This document shows, one piece after another, positions 5,449-5,858 of a stretch of DNA of 5,858 bases; the stretch's first letter is position 1, and every line of letters begins with the position of its first letter. The stretch lies in contig JAJFML010000174.1 in the NCBI GenBank assembly GCA_021772195.1, positions 1-5,858 on the forward strand, written 5' to 3'. The translations under genes were made by a program, and so were the position numbers. Source of the DNA: Chlamydiota bacterium. GTDB lineage: Bacteria > Chlamydiota > Chlamydiia > Chlamydiales > SM23-39. The notes below the pieces were generated by a model that ran no database searches, was not told the DNA's origin, and saw only the letters and a list, made by a program, of their open reading frames with translations.

Positions 5449-5858
5449 TAGAAAAGATCAGGACCTTTCGTATCCGATACTGAGAGCTTTGTAATGAGAT
5501 CTATAAGCTCTTCATTCTCGAGCTTGTAAAGCTCAAGCTCTTTATCAATTTGACTCATCTCGCTTAAAAGTTTTTCAATAGCTGGATCAAAGCGCTGCTC
5601 TAAACTTTGATTTTTTCTCTCTAGAGAAATGATTTCACTCTCTGCTTTAAATAACTGAGATCTTGTTTGATGTAGAATTTGATTTTTCTCTTCAAATTGC
5701 CTGCGTAGTTGGAAGTAGATCGGCTCTACTTGCTTAAGATCTTCTACTTTTTGATAGTAGACTTCTAATACATTAATTTTTTCATCTAAGCTCTTTTGTA
5801 GCTCAGAGTTTAGTTTCTTCAATTGAATAATCTCGGATGTAGAAACAGTTTTTAAACT
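5445..5858 (-). CDS. Coiled-coil protein of unknown function, N-terminus cut by window edge
   Basis: The frame is open from the right edge to a TAA at 5445-5447, giving the last 137 residues. A TTG at 5820-5822 is not a convincing start because the frame continues upstream as SLKTVSTSEIIQLKK. The visible part is strongly charged and rich in Leu, Glu, Lys and Gln, with heptad spacing over most of its length (for example LKKLNSELQKSLDEKINVL and EKLLSEMSQIDKELELYKL). That indicates a long alpha-helical coiled coil, perhaps broken near FDPAIEK. The tail SVSDTKGPDLFY is short and non-helical. No membrane segment or enzymatic motif is seen. I do not recognise the family; coiled-coil composition alone would give misleading similarity to many proteins. 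It is convergent with map and shares 4 nt with its end, so it belongs to a different transcription unit. Confidence 0.8.
   Translation of the reverse strand, partial: SLKTVSTSEIIQLKKLNSELQKSLDEKINVLEVYYQKVEDLKQVEPIYFQLRRQFEEKNQILHQTRSQLFKAESEIISLERKNQSLEQRFDPAIEKLLSEMSQIDKELELYKLENEELIDLITKLSVSDTKGPDLFY
5520..5540. repeat. Perfect 7-bp inverted repeat inside the coiled-coil gene
   Basis: GAGCTTG (5520-5526) and CAAGCTC (5534-5540) are exact reverse complements around a 7-nt loop, followed on the + strand by TTT. It lies 72 nt past the map stop. As map and the convergent gene leave no room for a terminator between them, this hairpin could slow transcription leaving map, but the T-run is very short. 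Repetitive Leu/Glu/Lys codons in the coiled coil may create it by chance. Confidence 0.25.

Noticed and set aside
5470..5480. GTATC-C-GATAC inverted repeat as a terminator
   Set aside because: The loop would be one nucleotide, the stem cannot extend and no T-run follows.
5820..5822. TTG as the start of the minus-strand coiled-coil gene
   Set aside because: The frame continues without a stop to the edge and the upstream residues keep the same helical character, so the gene is cut, not started, here.

Overview
The window looks like a core-genome stretch of a low-GC, Gram-negative bacterium, most likely a member of the Chlamydiae outside the genus Chlamydia (an environmental or amoeba-associated lineage). 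The grounds are a methionine aminopeptidase with an N-terminal SEC-C zinc knuckle and about 290 residues, as in chlamydial Map. There is also a MarC/YhgN-type membrane protein close to map, a pairing I recall from Chlamydia trachomatis. Start sites mostly lack a Shine-Dalgarno sequence. The assignment is an inference; no rRNA or other marker is present.

Layout, left to right. A MarC-family membrane protein is cut by the left edge (2-505, +). It is followed after 9 nt by truA (515-1243, +), tRNA pseudouridine synthase. A 37-nt gap with a possible promoter leads to a tandem pair of paralogous proteins, each with a cyclic-nucleotide-binding-like fold, a linker domain and a patatin-like phospholipase domain (1281-3005 and 3002-4561, +). 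The two overlap by 4 nt. After 17 nt comes map (4579-5448, +). A convergent coiled-coil gene of unknown function (5445-5858, -) runs off the right edge and overlaps the end of map by 4 nt. The window is almost fully coding; no gene-free stretch exceeds 40 nt. I see no tRNA, rRNA, CRISPR array, insertion sequence or prophage.

The most interesting part is the patatin pair. The first protein keeps the full catalytic signature (oxyanion GGGARG, Ser331 in GTSVG, Asp445 in DGG). The second keeps the fold and the Asp (DGS) but has Gly271 where the nucleophilic serine should be and a degraded oxyanion loop, so it looks like a pseudoenzyme. Both cyclic-nucleotide-binding domains have lost the Glu and Arg that normally hold the phosphate. 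The second gene starts at TTG with a strong AAGGAG, overlapping the TGA stop of the first, which points to coupled translation and perhaps an enzyme/pseudoenzyme complex. A run of nine A's 31 nt before that start sits in the right phase for -1 slippage into the second frame, which is open from there on, so a fused product of roughly 1,080 residues is conceivable.

How the genes work together: truA (tRNA modification) and map (N-terminal Met removal) are translation housekeeping. MarC is a membrane protein of unknown function. The patatin pair is probably a lipid-hydrolysing or lipid-sensing module set between them.
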